From positions 33,334,501 through 33,398,500 of the forward strand of contig CM066993.1 in assembly GCA_033977485.1 (NCBI GenBank): a DNA stretch of 64,000 bases. The letters run 5' to 3'. The position numbers were made by a program, and so were the translations under genes. The notes beneath the pieces were generated by a model. The model saw only the letters and a program-made list of their open reading frames with translations. It was not told where the DNA came from and did not search any database. Origin of the DNA: Hydrangea macrophylla (Eukaryota > Streptophyta > Magnoliopsida > Cornales > Hydrangeaceae). How positions within the stretch are numbered: the stretch's first letter is position 1; each line of letters starts with the position of its first letter. This document shows, piece by piece, positions 23,080-34,900 of the stretch.

Positions 23080-23912
23080 CTTCGTCACGAAGAACCGAAG
23101 TGTTCAGGAGTGCAAGAACATCCATTTCGTCACGAAGAACCGAAAGGAGTCTTCACTCAAGGAATCACCGCTTCGTCACGAAGAACCGAAAGCGTTATGG
23201 AGTACAAGAACATCCATTTCGTCATGAAGAACCGAAAGGAGTCTTTACTCAAAGAATCACCGCTTCGTCACGAAGAACCGAAAGCGTTACGGAGTACAAG
23301 AACATCCATTTCATCACGAAGAACCGAAAGGAGTCTTTACTTAAAGAATCACCGCCTCGTCACGAAGAACCGAAAGCGTTACGGAGTACAAGAACAACCA
23401 TTTCGTCACGAAGAACCAAAAGGAGTCTTTACTTAAAGAATCACCGCTTCGTCACAAAGAACCGAAAGCGTTATGGAGTACAAGAACATCAATTTCGTCA
23501 CGAAGAACCGAAAGGAGTCTTTACTCAAAGAATCACCGTTTCGTCACGAAGAACCGAAAGCGTTACGGAGTGCAAGAACATCCATTTCGTCACGAAGAAC
23601 CGAAAGGAGTCTTTACTCAAAGAATCACCGCTTCGTCACGAAGAACTGAAAGCGTTACGGAGTACAAGAACATCCATTTCATCACGAAGAACCGAAAGGA
23701 GTCTTTACTCAAAGAATCACCGCTTCGTCACGAAGAACCGAAAGCGTTACAGAGTACAAGAACATCCATTTCGTCACGAAGAACCGAAAGGAGACTTTAC
23801 TCAAAGAATCACCGCTTCGTCACGAAGAACCGAAAGCGTTACGGAGTACAAGAACATCCATTTCATCACGAAGAACTGAAAAGAGTCTTTACTCAAAGAA
23901 TCACCACGTCAC
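23080..23912. repeat. 92-bp palindromic tandem array, 9 units
   Basis: The longest of the four arrays (about 833 bp). Since 92 is not a multiple of three and the unit lacks stops, all three plus-strand (antisense) frames stay open for up to 291 codons. Confidence 0.92.
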
Positions 23913-25067
23913 AACTCAATAACACATCCCTTTTTCTTACTATCCTGATCTCAACTGCCCAGATTACCTATCCGACAATTATCCTTACCATAATCTACTT
24001 CTAACATAGCACAATTGACCCTTACGTTTTCCCGACCGCGCATTCATCACTCATTTCGGAATTTAGTTCATTAACGGACTTCCGAATGTACTTTTGAAGT
24101 TACGTTTATACATTCGTCATCCTAGAACACATCATACAAGTAGTTATACAATCTGCCAGAACTTAATTTTACTATATCGACTGAATTGATATGATTTATT
24201 TGGGCATGATAAATTGATTTGCAGATCAAACTCAAAACTAGAACATTGTAGATAATTGGATTAGCTTCATGTACAAAAAAATCTAGCTTCAATAACATTT
24301 TTGAACTACTCAAAATATTTATTTTACTTAGACATTTCTATATTTTCGGACTGCTCTGTCCCAGATTTATATTACTGCGTTGCATGTGCATTTCACCTAT
24401 CAAGGATTCATTGTTAGACCAGGCTATAGAAGAGTTATTTGTAGATAAATGAGGTAGATTTATCCACAAAAAAATCTAGCTTAATTCAGATTTTGGAGCT
24501 GCTTGAAACACTCATTTTACTAAACTACATTCTGCTGGAGGTTTCTGTTTCTCAGATTTAAAGTACTTCGTTGCATGTACATTTCACCTATGAAGAAGTG
24601 ATTTTCAGACTGAGCTATAGAAGAGTTATTTGTAGATAAATGAGTTAGCTTTATCCTAAAAAAAACCTAGCCTCATTTCCATTTTTGAACTGCTCAAAAC
24701 GTTCATTTTAGTAAACAACATTCTGCTGGAAGTTTCAGCTTCCCAGATTTGAAAATTTGACTTGCATGTTGCATAGAACCTCAAAGTACAACATCAAACT
24801 CTTGCTAAACATTACTACATACTATATAGGTTCTAAAGTGAGTTAGAATACTCACTTAAACTTGAAATTGAGCTTGGGCTTGGGCTTGGGCTTTGGATTT
24901 GAGCTTAGGAAGTTTGAACACAACTTCAATGGTGGAGACTTCTTCCTAGTTCTTCTTCTCCATCTCCATGTATCTCTTATCTCTCCATGGAGTTCATCTC
25001 CTAGCTCTCTCTAACTCTATATGCAGATTGTAAATGGCCAAGAGTGTAATGCATGAGTATAGGCATG

Positions 25068-25075
25068 TTTATATA
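25068..25075 (-). promoter_or_regulatory. TATA box, inner Tekay 5' LTR
   Basis: Minus TCTATATAAACATG, about 425 bp from the U3 end of the 5' LTR; the promoter that would drive this copy. Confidence 0.65.
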
Positions 25076-25497
25076 GAGATGGTGGTGGGATATGTGTCAC
25101 CATGCATGTACTAGAGTGTACATGCATGGACAAGTGTCCTAGAGGTGGACAAGTGGCAAGGGAGGTAGTGCCATGTGGTGCATGGGCTGCCATGTGGCCG
25201 ACCATGTGGGGCCCACCTTGGGTTGTGTGCCACTTCCTCGATTTACGTTCATAAGTTCCTCGATATACGTGTCGGTCTTAATTTACGTGCAAACGGGTGT
25301 TGTTTCTAATGTCCGGGTCCAGTTACGGGACTAAGTTAATTCTAATTACGATCGAGTCAGTGCAGTGATTATAGTCTTATTAGTAATTACATTACACTGA
25401 CACAGTCACACAAATAAAATAATAATATAATAATAGACCAGATATAGAAATTCATAAAACTCGTATTATTACACGTAGAGAAATTACAGGTATTACA

Positions 25498-27166
25498 TAT
25501 AGTATCCAGCCAATCCAAGGAAACTTCGTACTTCTGATGCGTTGGTTGGTCTATTCCAACTAGAAACTGCGTCCGTCTTGGTTGAGTCCACCGAAATTCT
25601 ATTTTGTGAGACTACATGTCCCAAGAATTTGACTTCTTTCAGCCAAAACTCACACTTACTTAACTTAGCATAAAGACGATTTTCTCTAAGTGTCTGAAGT
25701 GCAATCTTTACATGCTTCTCGTGTTCTTCATCACTCTTCGAATAAATAAGGATGTTGTCGATAAACACGATGATGAATTGATCCAAGAAGGGTCTGAACA
25801 CCCGATTCATCAAATCCATGAATACTGCCGGGGCATTAGTTAATCCAAAAGGCATAACTAAGAACTCGTAGTGCCCATATCTTGTTCTGAAAGCTATTTT
25901 CGGTATATCTTCTGGCCTGACAAGTAACTGATGGTACCCAGATCGCAAGTCAATCTTCGAAAAGGTCGTCGCTCCTTGTAGTTGATCGAACAAATCGTCT
26001 ATCCTGGGAAGCTGGTACTTGTTCTTAATAGTAACCTTATTCAACTCTCTATAGTTGATACAGAGTCGAAGATTTCCATCCTTCTTCCTAACAAATAGAA
26101 CCGGGGCTCCCCAAGGTGACGTGCTTGGTCTAATAAATCCAAGATCTCTAACTCTTGTACTTGCTTCTTCAACTCCAGCATTTCCGTTCGGGCCATATGA
26201 TAAGGAGCCTTGGATATCGGTGTCATTTCGGGTATCAACTCAAAACAAAAGTCGATCTCGCACTTTGGTGGTAATCCAGAAATGTCCTGAAAGACATCCT
26301 CATAGTCTCGGACTATCGAAATCCGAGCGATCGTCAAATCTGAGCCTGTAGTTTCCATAGCGGCTAAACGACTTGTAAGAAAGACGTCACTAGTAGGGTT
26401 GCATTGAAAACTAAAGGGTGCACTTCCAGGTACTGAAAATGTGATCGACCTACCAGCACAATCTAACTTTGCATGATACTTAGTAAGCCAGTCAAATCCT
26501 AAGATTACGTCAAATTCCTTCATTAACAGAACAATTAAGTCTGTATATAAGCTCCTATCCTCCAATGTCAAAGTACAGTCCTTGCACACCTTTCCTAGCT
26601 TCACGGTCACTCCCAAAGGTGATACCGCGTTCAGGGCTACCTCAAGTGCTTGGGGTACTAAACCCAATCGTCGTACAATCTCAAAGGCAATAAACGAATT
26701 CGTAGCACCTGTATCAAAAAGTACTTTAACTCGACTAGCATATAATGAGAGTGTACCTTCCAAGTTCTGCTGTTCCTTTTCATCATAGCTAGCCGCCTCG
26801 GGTATGATAGGAATTAGTCGACCTTTGCTAGTTTGACCTTGAGTAGTAGGCCCATGATAGTTTTCTCTTGGTGCATTGTAATCCATGCTGATGCGTCCTC
26901 TTTTGCGTCAGTTGTAGCATATAACATTAGCTCGGTTGTTGGTTCTGGGGGCTGTGTAGTCCGGGGATCCCACAATTGAAACATCCATCCTTGTTGTTCC
27001 CAGTAGTAGTGGTTGGTACTTGTGGTGCAGTTAGTTTTGCATCCTTATTTCGGGGAAAGGTATGTCCTGGTTTCTTACCACTATTCCACGGGTGTTTATT
27101 TCCTTGGAAACGGGTCGGAGGTCTTCCCCTTGGTGCATTCCTAAGCTGAGGTGGCTGACTTGTCAT
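25498..27166 (-). pseudogene. gag-pol: Outer Tekay gag (C-terminal part), protease and RT start
   Basis: The frame 27166-26927 begins inside gag (a Pro/Arg-rich linker and one damaged knuckle, CFNCGIPGLH). Compared with the inner copy about 720 bp encoding the capsid part is missing between here and the leader. The second knuckle is destroyed. The frame 26886-26041 keeps the protease ([10 protein letters not shown]) but shifts by a 1-nt loss near 26144. RT resumes at 26044-25503 with [13 protein letters not shown] and FIDNILIYS; the second catalytic Asp of FIDD is Asn through a CpG transition. The frame is cut at 25502 by the inner element and continues at 13998. The TSD copy occupies 25498-25502. 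Confidence 0.88.
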
Positions 27167-27179
27167 CTGTTTTTGTGTT

Positions 27180-27445
27180 ATGAACCTAACTGAATAACTA
27201 CTGGTTACCCTCCAGTCCTAACTATGGTTACGAGATATATAAACAATATAAGGTATAGCTAACAATTCTAATATGAGTACATATCACATCAATACATTTC
27301 ATCAAGTAGAGGAAACAAATCTTTATAGATAACTTCAAATATTTACATAGAAAGGTGTACACGCTACCACTAGTTTGTGTTATATGCCTGGGTACATACT
27401 ATATACACAAAAAGATGGGTTACTAGTCCTAATACAAGTAAAGAT
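27180..27445 (-). other. Outer Tekay leader, gag-proximal part
   Basis: Homologous to the inner leader at 21770-22090 but about 10-15% diverged. The junction with the deleted gag lies at about 27167-27180. No coding potential is seen. Confidence 0.6.
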
Positions 27446-27703
27446 CTATATCCTGGGAGTCTTATCCCAAAAGTCCTTCATATCTGACTTATATGGTAGA
27501 ACATCATCCAAGATTGGAATCTCCATAGGTGGAACCCAGTCCAAGTACGGGTCAAACTTATCAACCATCTCATCTTCATCCTTATCCAAAGGCTCTATAT
27601 CTGCATCCTTAGAGTCATCCTCAAAGTCATCCTCAACCTCTGGCTCTCCAGCTTCCATGACTATCATTGCTTCCCTCGCCAGCACCCTCTGTTGGGCCAA
27701 CAT
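27446..27703 (-). CDS. Acidic extra ORF in Tekay leader (85 aa, possibly longer)
   Basis: An open frame lies between PBS and gag on the element's sense strand, starting MLAQQRVLAREAM and followed by a strongly acidic stretch (EVEDDFEDDSKDADIEP, DKDEDEM) and an aromatic C-terminus. Upstream the same frame continues past one TAG to another LAQQWVL, so the original ORF may have been about 105 codons, with a repeated LAQQ-VL motif. The inner Tekay lacks exactly this stretch. I recognise no family. Low-complexity acidic composition makes chance coding possible. Extra ORFs in plant chromoviruses are, as I recall, reported to be rare and 5'-located. Confidence 0.35.
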   Translation of the reverse strand: MLAQQRVLAREAMIVMEAGEPEVEDDFEDDSKDADIEPLDKDEDEMVDKFDPYLDWVPPMEIPILDDVLPYKSDMKDFWDKTPRI

Positions 27704-27896
27704 CCTCTGCTAGGTCAATACCCACTGCTGGGCCAATCTCCTCATCAACCCCATCCTTCATATCCATCCGGGATGTAATAAGGAGCCATGCTAATCACAA
27801 AGCTACCATAAGGTTTATGTATTTATGAATGGAAAAAGGTCTAACAGTTTATAACTTAAGTGTGTAGGACAATCGGTGTACACGTCTTAACCTAAA

Positions 27897-27908
27897 GCTC
27901 TGATACCA
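27897..27908 (-). promoter_or_regulatory. Primer-binding site, outer Tekay (initiator Met tRNA)
   Basis: Minus-strand TGGTATCAGAGC, eight bases after the LTR end. One change (GCTT instead of GCCT) follows the core. Confidence 0.88.
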
Positions 27909-27916
27909 AAAATCCC

Positions 27917-30900
27917 TATCACGCCCCGGCGTAGCCAAAATATGGAAAAATTTAAAATTTTCATCTTGGACCCTGAGGCGCGTGACTGGTTGCAGTACCG
28001 AATTGTCCATGACCAAATAATAATATTTAAACGATATAATAAAAGGATAAAACCATCACCTGCTCACATTGATATATTACAAAGAAAGGCCACAGTACTA
28101 GTTAATTATTACATCAGGGTAGATACATCAGAGACTTATGGCTCTAGGGCCTTACAAAAGCTATAACAAAATATATGCTAAGTCTTCTGGTTATAATAAA
28201 AAAACATTCACAGGGGATAACTGCTAGACTTCTCTCTAACTAGCATAACATTAGCCATCTTCGGTGTACTCTTCCTCTACGTTCTCCGCTTGCGTAGCAT
28301 CATAACCGTGTACTCGTTACCTGGATAAGCTGGACATGGAAATGTCCAGCGACATGAACGTCGTCAGCTTATGAAAGCTGAGTGAGTAAGCTAAATCAAA
28401 TGGAACGTATATAGTAAAACACAATAGGAATACATTTACTACCTTTCAACATGTCTTTTAGGATCTTTACGTTCTCACCGTCGAATTATATCTAGTAGCG
28501 TACCCGACTACGTATTCGATAGGAATATAAACAATTCAGGAGACTCATCTAGACATTCTTAATGCCACTACCATTCATTTATAACATCCGACATCATTTA
28601 CAAACCCAAAGTGTCTCTTTCTAACCAAACCATCTTTCATCAACTAAAACATCTTTCATCAACCAATGCAACTTTCATCAACCAAAACATCTTTCATCAA
28701 CCACTTCGTCACGAAGAACCAAAGTGTTAAGGAGTGCAAGAACATCTATTTCGTCACGAAGAACCGAAAGGAGTCTTCATTCAAGGAATCACCGCTTCGT
28801 CACGAAGAACCGAAAGCATTATGGAGTACAAGAACATCAATTTCATCACGAAGAACCGAAAGGAGTCTTTACTCAAAGAATCACCGCTTCGTCACGAAGA
28901 ACCGAAAGCATTACGGAGCACAAGAACAACCATTTCATCACGAAGAACCGAAAGGAGTCTTTACTCAAAGAATCACCGCTTCGTCACGAAGAACCGAAAG
29001 CGTTACAGAGTACAAGAACATCCATTTCGTCACGAAGAACCGAAAGGAGACTTTACTCAAAGAATCACCGCTTCGTCACGAAGAACCGAAAGCGTTACAG
29101 AGTACAAGAACAACCATTTCGTCACGAAGAACCGAAAGGAGTCTTTACTCAAAGAATCACCGCTTCGTCACGAAGAACTGAAAGCGTTACGGAGTACGAG
29201 AACATCCATTTCGTCACGAAGAACCGAAAGGAGTCTTTACTCAAAGAATCACCGCTTCGTCACAAAGAACCGAAAGCGTTACGGAGTACAAGAACATCCA
29301 TTTCGTCACGAAGAACCGAAAGGAGTCTTTACTCAAAGAATCACCGAGTCACAACTCAATCACACATCCCTTTTTCTTACTATCCTGATCTCCACTGCCC
29401 AGATTACCTATCCGACAATTATCCTTACCATAATCTGCTTCTAACATAGCGTAATTGACCCTTACGTTTTCCCGACCGCGCATTCGTCACTCATTTCGGA
29501 ATTCAGTTCATTAACGGACTTCTGAATATACTTTCGAAGTTACGTTTATACATCCGTCATCCTATTTTATGTTGTAATATACTTACATTTGAAACCTATC
29601 CAATCACTATCAGCGCAATAATCGTGCCGTACAACATACTTATAGCTTGGGTATGAACTCTCTATGGTCATCACACTATATTCATAACAACGGAAACCTA
29701 GCGTGTAGCTCGTGGATCTATAACATGGATTTGATATCAATAACCATATAGATGAAACCCTTAACATACTCATATACGCGATAGCACTACCATAGCACAA
29801 GATATCCATAACCATATAGGTACCGGAAAGCAAGCATCATTAATAAACACATCATACAAGTAGTTATACAATCTGCCAGAACTTAATTTTACTATATCGA
29901 CTGAATTGATATGATTTATTTGGGCATGATAAATTGATTTGTAGATCAAACTCAAAACTAGAACATTGTAGATAATTGGATTAGCTTCATGTACAAAAAA
30001 ATCTAGCTTCAATTGCATTTTTGAGCTAATAAAAATATTTATTTTACTTAGACAATTCTATATTTTCGGACTGCTCTGTCCCAAATTTATAGTACTGAGT
30101 TGCATGTGCATTTTACCTATGAAGGAGTCATTTTTAGACCAGGTTATAGAAGCATTATTTGTAGATAAATTAGTTATCTTTCTCCACAAAAAATCTAGCT
30201 TAATTTGGATTTTTGAGCTGCACAAAACATTCATTTTACTAAACTATGTTCTGCTGAGAGTTTCAGTTTCTCAGATTTAAAGTACTTCGTTGAATGTACA
30301 TTTCACCTATGAAGAATTGATTTTCAGACTGAGCTATAGAAGAGTTATTTGTAGATAAATGAGTTAGCTTTCTCCACAAAAAACCTAGCCTCATTCCCAT
30401 TTTTTAACTGCTCGAAATGTTTGTTTTACTAAACAACATTCTGCTAGAAGTTTCTGCTTCCCAGATTTGAAAATTTGAATTGCATGTTGCATAGAACCTC
30501 AAATTACAACATCAAACTCTTGCTAAACATTACTACATACTATATAGGTTCTAAAGTGAGTTAGAATACTCACTTAAACTTGAAATTGAGCTTGGGCTTG
30601 GGCTTTGGATTTGAGCTTAGGAAGTTTGAACACAACTTCAATGGTGGAGACTTCTTCCTAGTTCTTCTTCTCCATCTCCATGTATCTCTTATCTCTCCAT
30701 GGAGTTCATCTCCTAGCTCTCTCTAACTCTATATGCAGATTGTAAATGGCCAAGAGTGTAATGCATGAGTATAGGCATGTTTATATAGAGATGGGGGTGG
30801 GATATGTGTCACCATGCATGTGCTAGAGTGTACATGCATGGACAAGTGTCCTAGAGGTGGACAAGTGGCAAGGGAGGTGGTGCCATGTGGTGCATGGGCT

Positions 30901-31209
30901 TCTATGTGGCCGACCATGTGGGGCCCACCTTGGGTTGTGTGCCACTTCCTCGGTTTATGTGCATAAGTTCCTCGATATATGTGTCGGTCTTAATTTACGT
31001 GCAAACGGGTGTCGTTTCTAATGTCCGGATCCGGTTACGGGACTAAGTTAATTCTAATTACGGTCGAGTCGGTGCAGTGATTATAGTCTAATTAGTAATT
31101 ACATTACACTGACACAGTCACACAAATAAAATAATAATATAATAATAGACCAGATATAGAAATTCATAAAACTCTTATTATTGCACGTAGAGAAATTACA
31201 GGTATTACA
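27917..31209 (-). repeat. Outer Tekay 5' LTR (3293 bp)
   Basis: Pairs with 8584-11872. Its U5 end is mutated from TGTCACG to TATCACG (CA end to TA on the sense strand). It holds seven 92-bp units (28704-29348) and a TATA box at 30780-30787 on the minus strand. Confidence 0.93.
28704..29348. repeat. 92-bp palindromic tandem array, 7 units
   Basis: Same unit and same copy number as the partner LTR (9372-10018), unlike the inner pair, which differs by three units. Confidence 0.92.
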
Positions 31210-31214
31210 TCTGG
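31210..31214. repeat. TSD TCTGG, right copy (outer Tekay)
   Basis: Follows GTATTACA at 31209 and matches 8579-8583. The 51-bp array continues from here for about 90 bp. Confidence 0.9.
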
Positions 31215-31299
31215 ATAGAGTTTCTGGAAGAAACTGGTTAATATGGTTATATCTGGAATATCTGGACAGAGTTTATGGAAGAAACTGGTTAATATGGTG

Positions 31300-31896
31300 A
31301 TAGTGATCATACTGTCTAGCAGGTTTTCATACTCCTATGTCTAAGGACCGATAAACAAGGTTTGCGGTGTATATCTTTGTGAGCATGGAGCAGACATCTT
31401 TGTCATGGTGCTTAAGCAGGTCAACTCAATGTGATCACATGTGAATGATTGCCTTGGGAATCATAAGAAAGAGGCTCTGTTCTATGCCACATAAGCGTCT
31501 ACACCGCGCAGGTAATCCCACCAGGGCATACAACAGTTATATCATATTGTCCTATCTGAAAAGTTAAATCAACAGCCCTATGAAAGGTTCTACAGGAATC
31601 TATATGCAAGGCTGAGTTTAGTCAAAGAGGGTCCGTTGACGAGAGTTCCAATATACCGTCAGAGAGACGGTACGGAAGTGTTTACTCTTTTTGATATACC
31701 TTGGAAGGTACGGTATCAACGGTGACTTGTGCCCTGGCACAGCAAGACCTGAACAATGTCAGTGCCGCATTTCAGACATAGTCGGAGGGTGAAAATGCAG
31801 GAGTGCAATGCAGTGAACAAGACACAATAAAAAGATTATTTTAAGGATGCTTCTTATGATTCAAACCTCTGTATTATTTTGTTTTGAAAATAAAAA
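31300..31896 (-). other. Tat leader between PBS and 51-bp array
   Basis: Non-coding sequence of the minus-strand Tat element just downstream of its PBS. A short inverted pair (TACCGTC...GACGGTA) lies near 31653-31674. No ORF of note. Confidence 0.55.
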
Positions 31897-31914
31897 TCCC
31901 CAGCAGAGTCGCCA
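31897..31914 (-). promoter_or_regulatory. Primer-binding site, minus-strand Tat element (tRNA-Arg type)
   Basis: Minus-strand TGGCGACTCTGCTGGGGA begins three bases after the LTR end TGTTCACA. From memory this is the PBS of Ogre/Tat elements, matching tRNA-Arg. A related TGGCGACTCTGTATC also occurs inside the LTR (near 32010 and 3640). Confidence 0.8.
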
Positions 31915-31917
31915 GAT

Positions 31918-34900
31918 TGTGAACACGCGGAATTCCACCACTTGCTTGTTTTTCTTTGAAATTTGATTTGGAAAGAGAGAGAAAAGGTCTATTGAAAATA
32001 GATACAGAGTCGCCACTTGGTCTTTAAGGAATCAAGAAACCTAATTTTGACTCACCCAAACGGATAAAGAGCACCGGCCCTTCATAACCAAAGAACTTGG
32101 CTCGGGGTTTTGGTACGAGAGAGGAAGGAGCCTTTGTCGCGACTAAAACACCCTCAACTCACCCCGTCTTTCGACAGGCCTCAATTAGCATCCAAATAAT
32201 CATCTTATACTATGTATGGTTCGACAATTAATACTATGATAGTATATAACATCACATTAAAAAATTTGAAATGGAAGATCTAAAGATAAGATATCATTCA
32301 TAAGATCTAAGTCAAATATCATACAATGTAAAGTGAAAGATCACACAAATAAATCTAGGAAAAATCGTCTAATCATATATCAAATAGTCAAGACTTACTA
32401 ATCTAAAGGGGGACATGAATTGTTATTGAAACAAATAATCAAAGAAATCAAAATATACTTAGCAAGCTATTATGATGCATGTTTATCTTTAAGGAAAGAA
32501 GATTTCTCAATCCCCGGGATGGATGAGAAAGGAAGACTAGATCGAGGGAAACATGAGCGTATTGATTAAGTTCATTCCTTATAATCTTCTTAGATTAGGA
32601 CTCACAAAGGCCCCAAATCTTTGCATGGATGCAATGTATATACCTAGAATGTGCCGAGGTTGTAGTGTGCTTTGTGTTCATGGATTTCTAGAATGCCTTA
32701 GAAGTCTAGAATGTGTATGAATAGATGAATGAAATCATCATGGGATATGTACAAATGTAGTATGAACTACTTCCTAAGACATGAGCTAATTTGGAGTGCA
32801 TGTAAGCATCAAATCAAAGGATGGAAGTAAAAGTATGCTTGCTGTGAATAGTGGACAGAACAGTAACATGATCTTGTGAAAATGGAAAAGAGGGGTTAGG
32901 AATGTTTTCAATGCATGATTCTTTATGGAGATCTTCCTTATTGTGTCTAAAACACAATTCAAAAATCCAATCTGTAATAACTATCACAGATTGAGAGAAA
33001 TTGTATAAACAATAGAGGTCACTCAGAAATAGAGTCCGTACTGTCGACTGAAATGTTGAAAATTCTTAGAAAATGAAAACAAAAGATCTAGAGGCCAATT
33101 TATATAGAATGTTCCCTATGACATTGAAGTTCAAGGGAAAAATAAATTAGGACCACTCTTTTTGGAAACGTTTTCTGTAAAACAAGTGGAAAGTCAGCCT
33201 AGATGCTGTGACAGCAAAGGCAGAATATCTGGAGAGAATGTTTGGACCAAAATGGGGTCTTTCTATGCATCTTCATGTCAAACCAAAAATCGTGGGTGTT
33301 TTCTAATGAGTTAGGAAGACTTTCCAAGTGGTCTTACATTCATACATTGAGTATTGAACTCAAAATAATTCCTTGAAGTTAAATGACTCACTGTTTTGAG
33401 GGTTTTGAGAAAAACAAGGTTTATTTCTTGAAATCAAAATGAGGGGTTTAAGAAGGGGGTTTTGAAATGGGGGGTTTTGAAAGTATACTTTCAGAACTTG
33501 GATGAATATTCTAACCACTTGGAATATTAATTCCTAACTCATTTCAAGAACTTCCCAAGTATTTGCAAAACATGGTTTTATTTGAAAACCAAACTCAAGA
33601 ATCTATGGGAGTATGATACATGAGAGAATAGATGATACATGATATGATATAGCAAGCTAAAAGTGGTAAAGAACATGTTCATGGGATATGGGTTCATCTA
33701 GATACAAGAGAGTGTTGCATCAAAGGGTGAAAGTCAAAAAATGACATACTCTGAATAGTGGATAGACTGTATGCATTACTTTATAACATCATAATGAGAG
33801 GTCAAACATGCCTAGGAAAATGTGAGAAACATTAGAGAGCCTCCATAGTGTGTCTAGAATGCACAGAAAAAGATCAAACCTCAATAGCTATCACAAATGA
33901 AAAGAAATAAATCAGAATGTACACATGACTCAGAAATAAAAGCTGCACTGTTGACTGATTTTGTATGATTTTTCATAAATCAAAAAAATGATTTATGATG
34001 ACCCATTATATACCAAAAGTTTCCTAAGACACCCAAGTTTCATAAATAAAAAAAATAGAAAAGATGTATGTACAATGACGAAAACATCTAGAATAAGTGC
34101 AAGAAGTCAGGTAAACATTCTGTGAGAACAGAGGCAGATTATGAATATGAACTTTTTAAATCCGAAAATAATACTTTCAAATCTCTATAATTGATGGAAA
34201 AAATTGGAGACAAACTATAATGTCTTAGGAAGACTTTCCAAGTGATTTCATCATCATAACTCAAGTAGTTAATTCAAAACAAATCTTTGAATCTGACCAG
34301 TTCACTGTTTTGGATCATTCTTGAAGAAAATGGATTTGGGTTTTGGAATAGAGTTTGAGTTCTTGATTAGGGGTTTTGAAATGAAATTTCAAAGCATGAA
34401 CTTAAACACTTGAGATGACTATGTGACAACTTAGAATCTCATCCAACCTTGAATCATCAAAGAACTCCCAATATTACTTGCACAAACATAGTTTTGTGTG
34501 AGAATATGACCTCAAGAATACATATGAATGTATTGAAGATAGAATCATCATCCATCAAACATGTCTTTAAGGTCAAGAGATACTATCCACAAGGATTCAC
34601 TCTCCTCAAACAACATGTCATCTAGATGATGATGAACACTTAAATAATCAAAGAAAATTAAAAAAGAAATGAGGTTAAGAGAGAGATGAACATCAAAGTA
34701 AACAAGCATTCAAATAGCAATCAATATTTGATAATCATTGAGATATTTGACTTGTAGCTTGGTGTCTCACTCATATATGGTGACATTTGGACATGGATGT
34801 AGCTTCCTATCTCATAAATACTCAAGAATGGTGGTGAAAGAAATGTTTGGATGATTGAAGTTTTGATAGCAAATTAAGGTAAAAAGAAAACTCACTTTGA

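Larger units (their letters stand above)
13999..25497 (-). mobile_element. Inner Tekay-type chromovirus (11.5 kb), nested in a relative
   Basis: A complete element with 5' LTR 25497-22255, PBS 22246-22234, gag-pol 21758-17280, polypurine tract 17245-17234 and 3' LTR 17233-13999. It inserted in the same orientation into the RT region of a related copy. Its LTRs belong to a different subfamily from the host element (different sequence just after the first 150 bp). It is full length, but gag-pol has four in-frame stops (18720, 18384, 18168, 17310), at least two of them CGA to TGA changes. LTR divergence is about 3% over roughly 480 bp by eye. Confidence 0.95.
22255..25497 (-). repeat. Inner Tekay 5' LTR (3243 bp)
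   Basis: Pairs with 13999-17233. It holds nine 92-bp units (23080-23912) and a deletion of about 281 bp at 24124, where the partner has 15593-15873. The gain of three units and this loss nearly cancel, so lengths match although content differs. The TATA box is at 25068-25075 on the minus strand. Confidence 0.94.
8584..31209 (-). mobile_element. Outer Tekay-type chromovirus (22.6 kb including nested copy)
   Basis: The element runs on the minus strand: 5' LTR 31209-27917, PBS 27908-27897, gag-pol 27166-11919 interrupted at 25497-13999, polypurine tract, 3' LTR 11872-8584. Without the nested copy and its duplicated target it is about 11.1 kb. The chromodomain at the integrase C-terminus, the initiator-Met PBS and 3.3-kb LTRs fit the Tekay (Del) clade. 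It is defective: most of the gag N-terminus is deleted, there is a 1-nt frameshift before RT, the RT catalytic FIDD is FIDN, and a stop interrupts pol at 13314. LTRs differ by about 3% over the 415 bp compared by eye. Confidence 0.92.
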
